DNA of 64,000 nucleotides from Hippophae tibetana (lineage: Eukaryota; Streptophyta; Magnoliopsida; Rosales; Elaeagnaceae): the NCBI GenBank assembly GCA_037013495.1, contig CM072806.1:21279501-21343500 (forward strand), written 5' to 3'. The position numbers and the translations under genes were made by a program. This document shows positions 63,561 through 64,000 of this stretch, piece after piece (the first letter of the stretch is position 1; every line of letters begins with the position of its first letter). The notes under the pieces were generated by a model, which saw only the letters and a list, made by a program, of their open reading frames with translations, had not been told where the DNA came from and did not search any database.

Positions 63561-64000
63561 GTAGAGCGATCAATATATTATTTTCAAATCATTTTTGCTC
63601 TGCTCTCTTTTAAATTGACAGGGTAAAAGTTAATGTTCTGTCATTTTCTTAAAATACAGCGATTCTGTTCTTCATTATGACTACTTGAAAAAAACAAGTT
63701 TCAAATTATAATATGGCAAGTGCAATAAACAAGGAACACTTTAAAGCAACGGGATTGCTTAAAGTTGAGCCAAAAGATCATGAGAAAATGAGATCTATTT
63801 TAACATTTAGAAGTTGATTAATTAGTAAAGATAAGTTGTTCTTTGGGAGTAAATTTTTGATAATGGAATCAACCAAGAAAAAGCACCAAGTTGCAAAAAC
63901 GAATGCATCAATTAATTGTAATACAATAGAATTATAATTCACTAGTTATTCTACGTGTAATTTGAAAAGAAAAAAAAAAGGTTATTTGTATTCCTAAGAA
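63560..64000. other. Spacer to window end
   Basis: A+T-rich, with no gene or repeat boundary recognised. Confidence 0.45.

Noticed and set aside
1..64000. CRISPR arrays, bacterial operons, tRNA or rRNA genes
   Set aside because: None seen. The tRNA-like matches are retroelement primer sites only, and the genome is clearly a plant nuclear one.

Overview
This window is A+T-rich nuclear DNA from a eudicot plant. The evidence is a plant B2-type cyclin gene with GT-AG introns and mitotic promoter motifs, the remains of a plant catalase gene, plant-type retrotransposons (Copia with initiator-Met tRNA primer sites, and a Tat-lineage Ty3/Gypsy element with an antisense ORF), a CACTA transposon, and an endogenous caulimovirid. 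I cannot name the species. Only one gene looks intact: the cyclin at 60493-63149. Everything else is repeat, relic or spacer.

Layout. 1-3.2 kb: spacer plus a decayed Gypsy gag relic (minus strand). 3.2-6.75 kb: a Copia element (plus strand) that has lost RT and RNase H. 7.28-17.64 kb: a complete but decayed Tat-lineage Gypsy element with LTRs, a 5-bp target duplication, gag, pol with two RNase H regions, a 146-bp tandem repeat and an antisense ORF region. 19.6-28.9 kb: a catalase pseudogene (minus strand) whose exon is split by a 6.5-kb Copia element (19982-26527, duplication TCTCT). The left LTR of that Copia holds part of yet another Copia. 29.6-32.0 kb: an old Copia relic (minus strand), followed by a fragment related to the element at 46.6 kb. 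34.56-35.08 kb: a foldback MITE. 35.54-39.10 kb: a non-autonomous CACTA element (duplication CAT) carrying an HSP110-like exon fragment. 41.3-46.6 and 56.2-56.9 kb: an endogenous pararetrovirus (coat-protein finger, protease, RT, RNase H, transactivator), split by a 9.5-kb gag-only Copia-type element (46647-56185, duplication TAATT). The gag of that element is itself split by a 1.56-kb LTR-like insertion. 56.9-59.8 kb: A+T-rich spacer with another hairpin. 59.8-63.6 kb: the cyclin gene.

The clearest result is the nesting, which orders events: catalase gene, then Copia in its exon; virus integration, then the gag-only element in the transactivator gene, then an LTR-like insertion in gag. These were resolved from target duplications and from reading frames that rejoin across the insertions. 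All calls come from reading the sequence; no database search was run.
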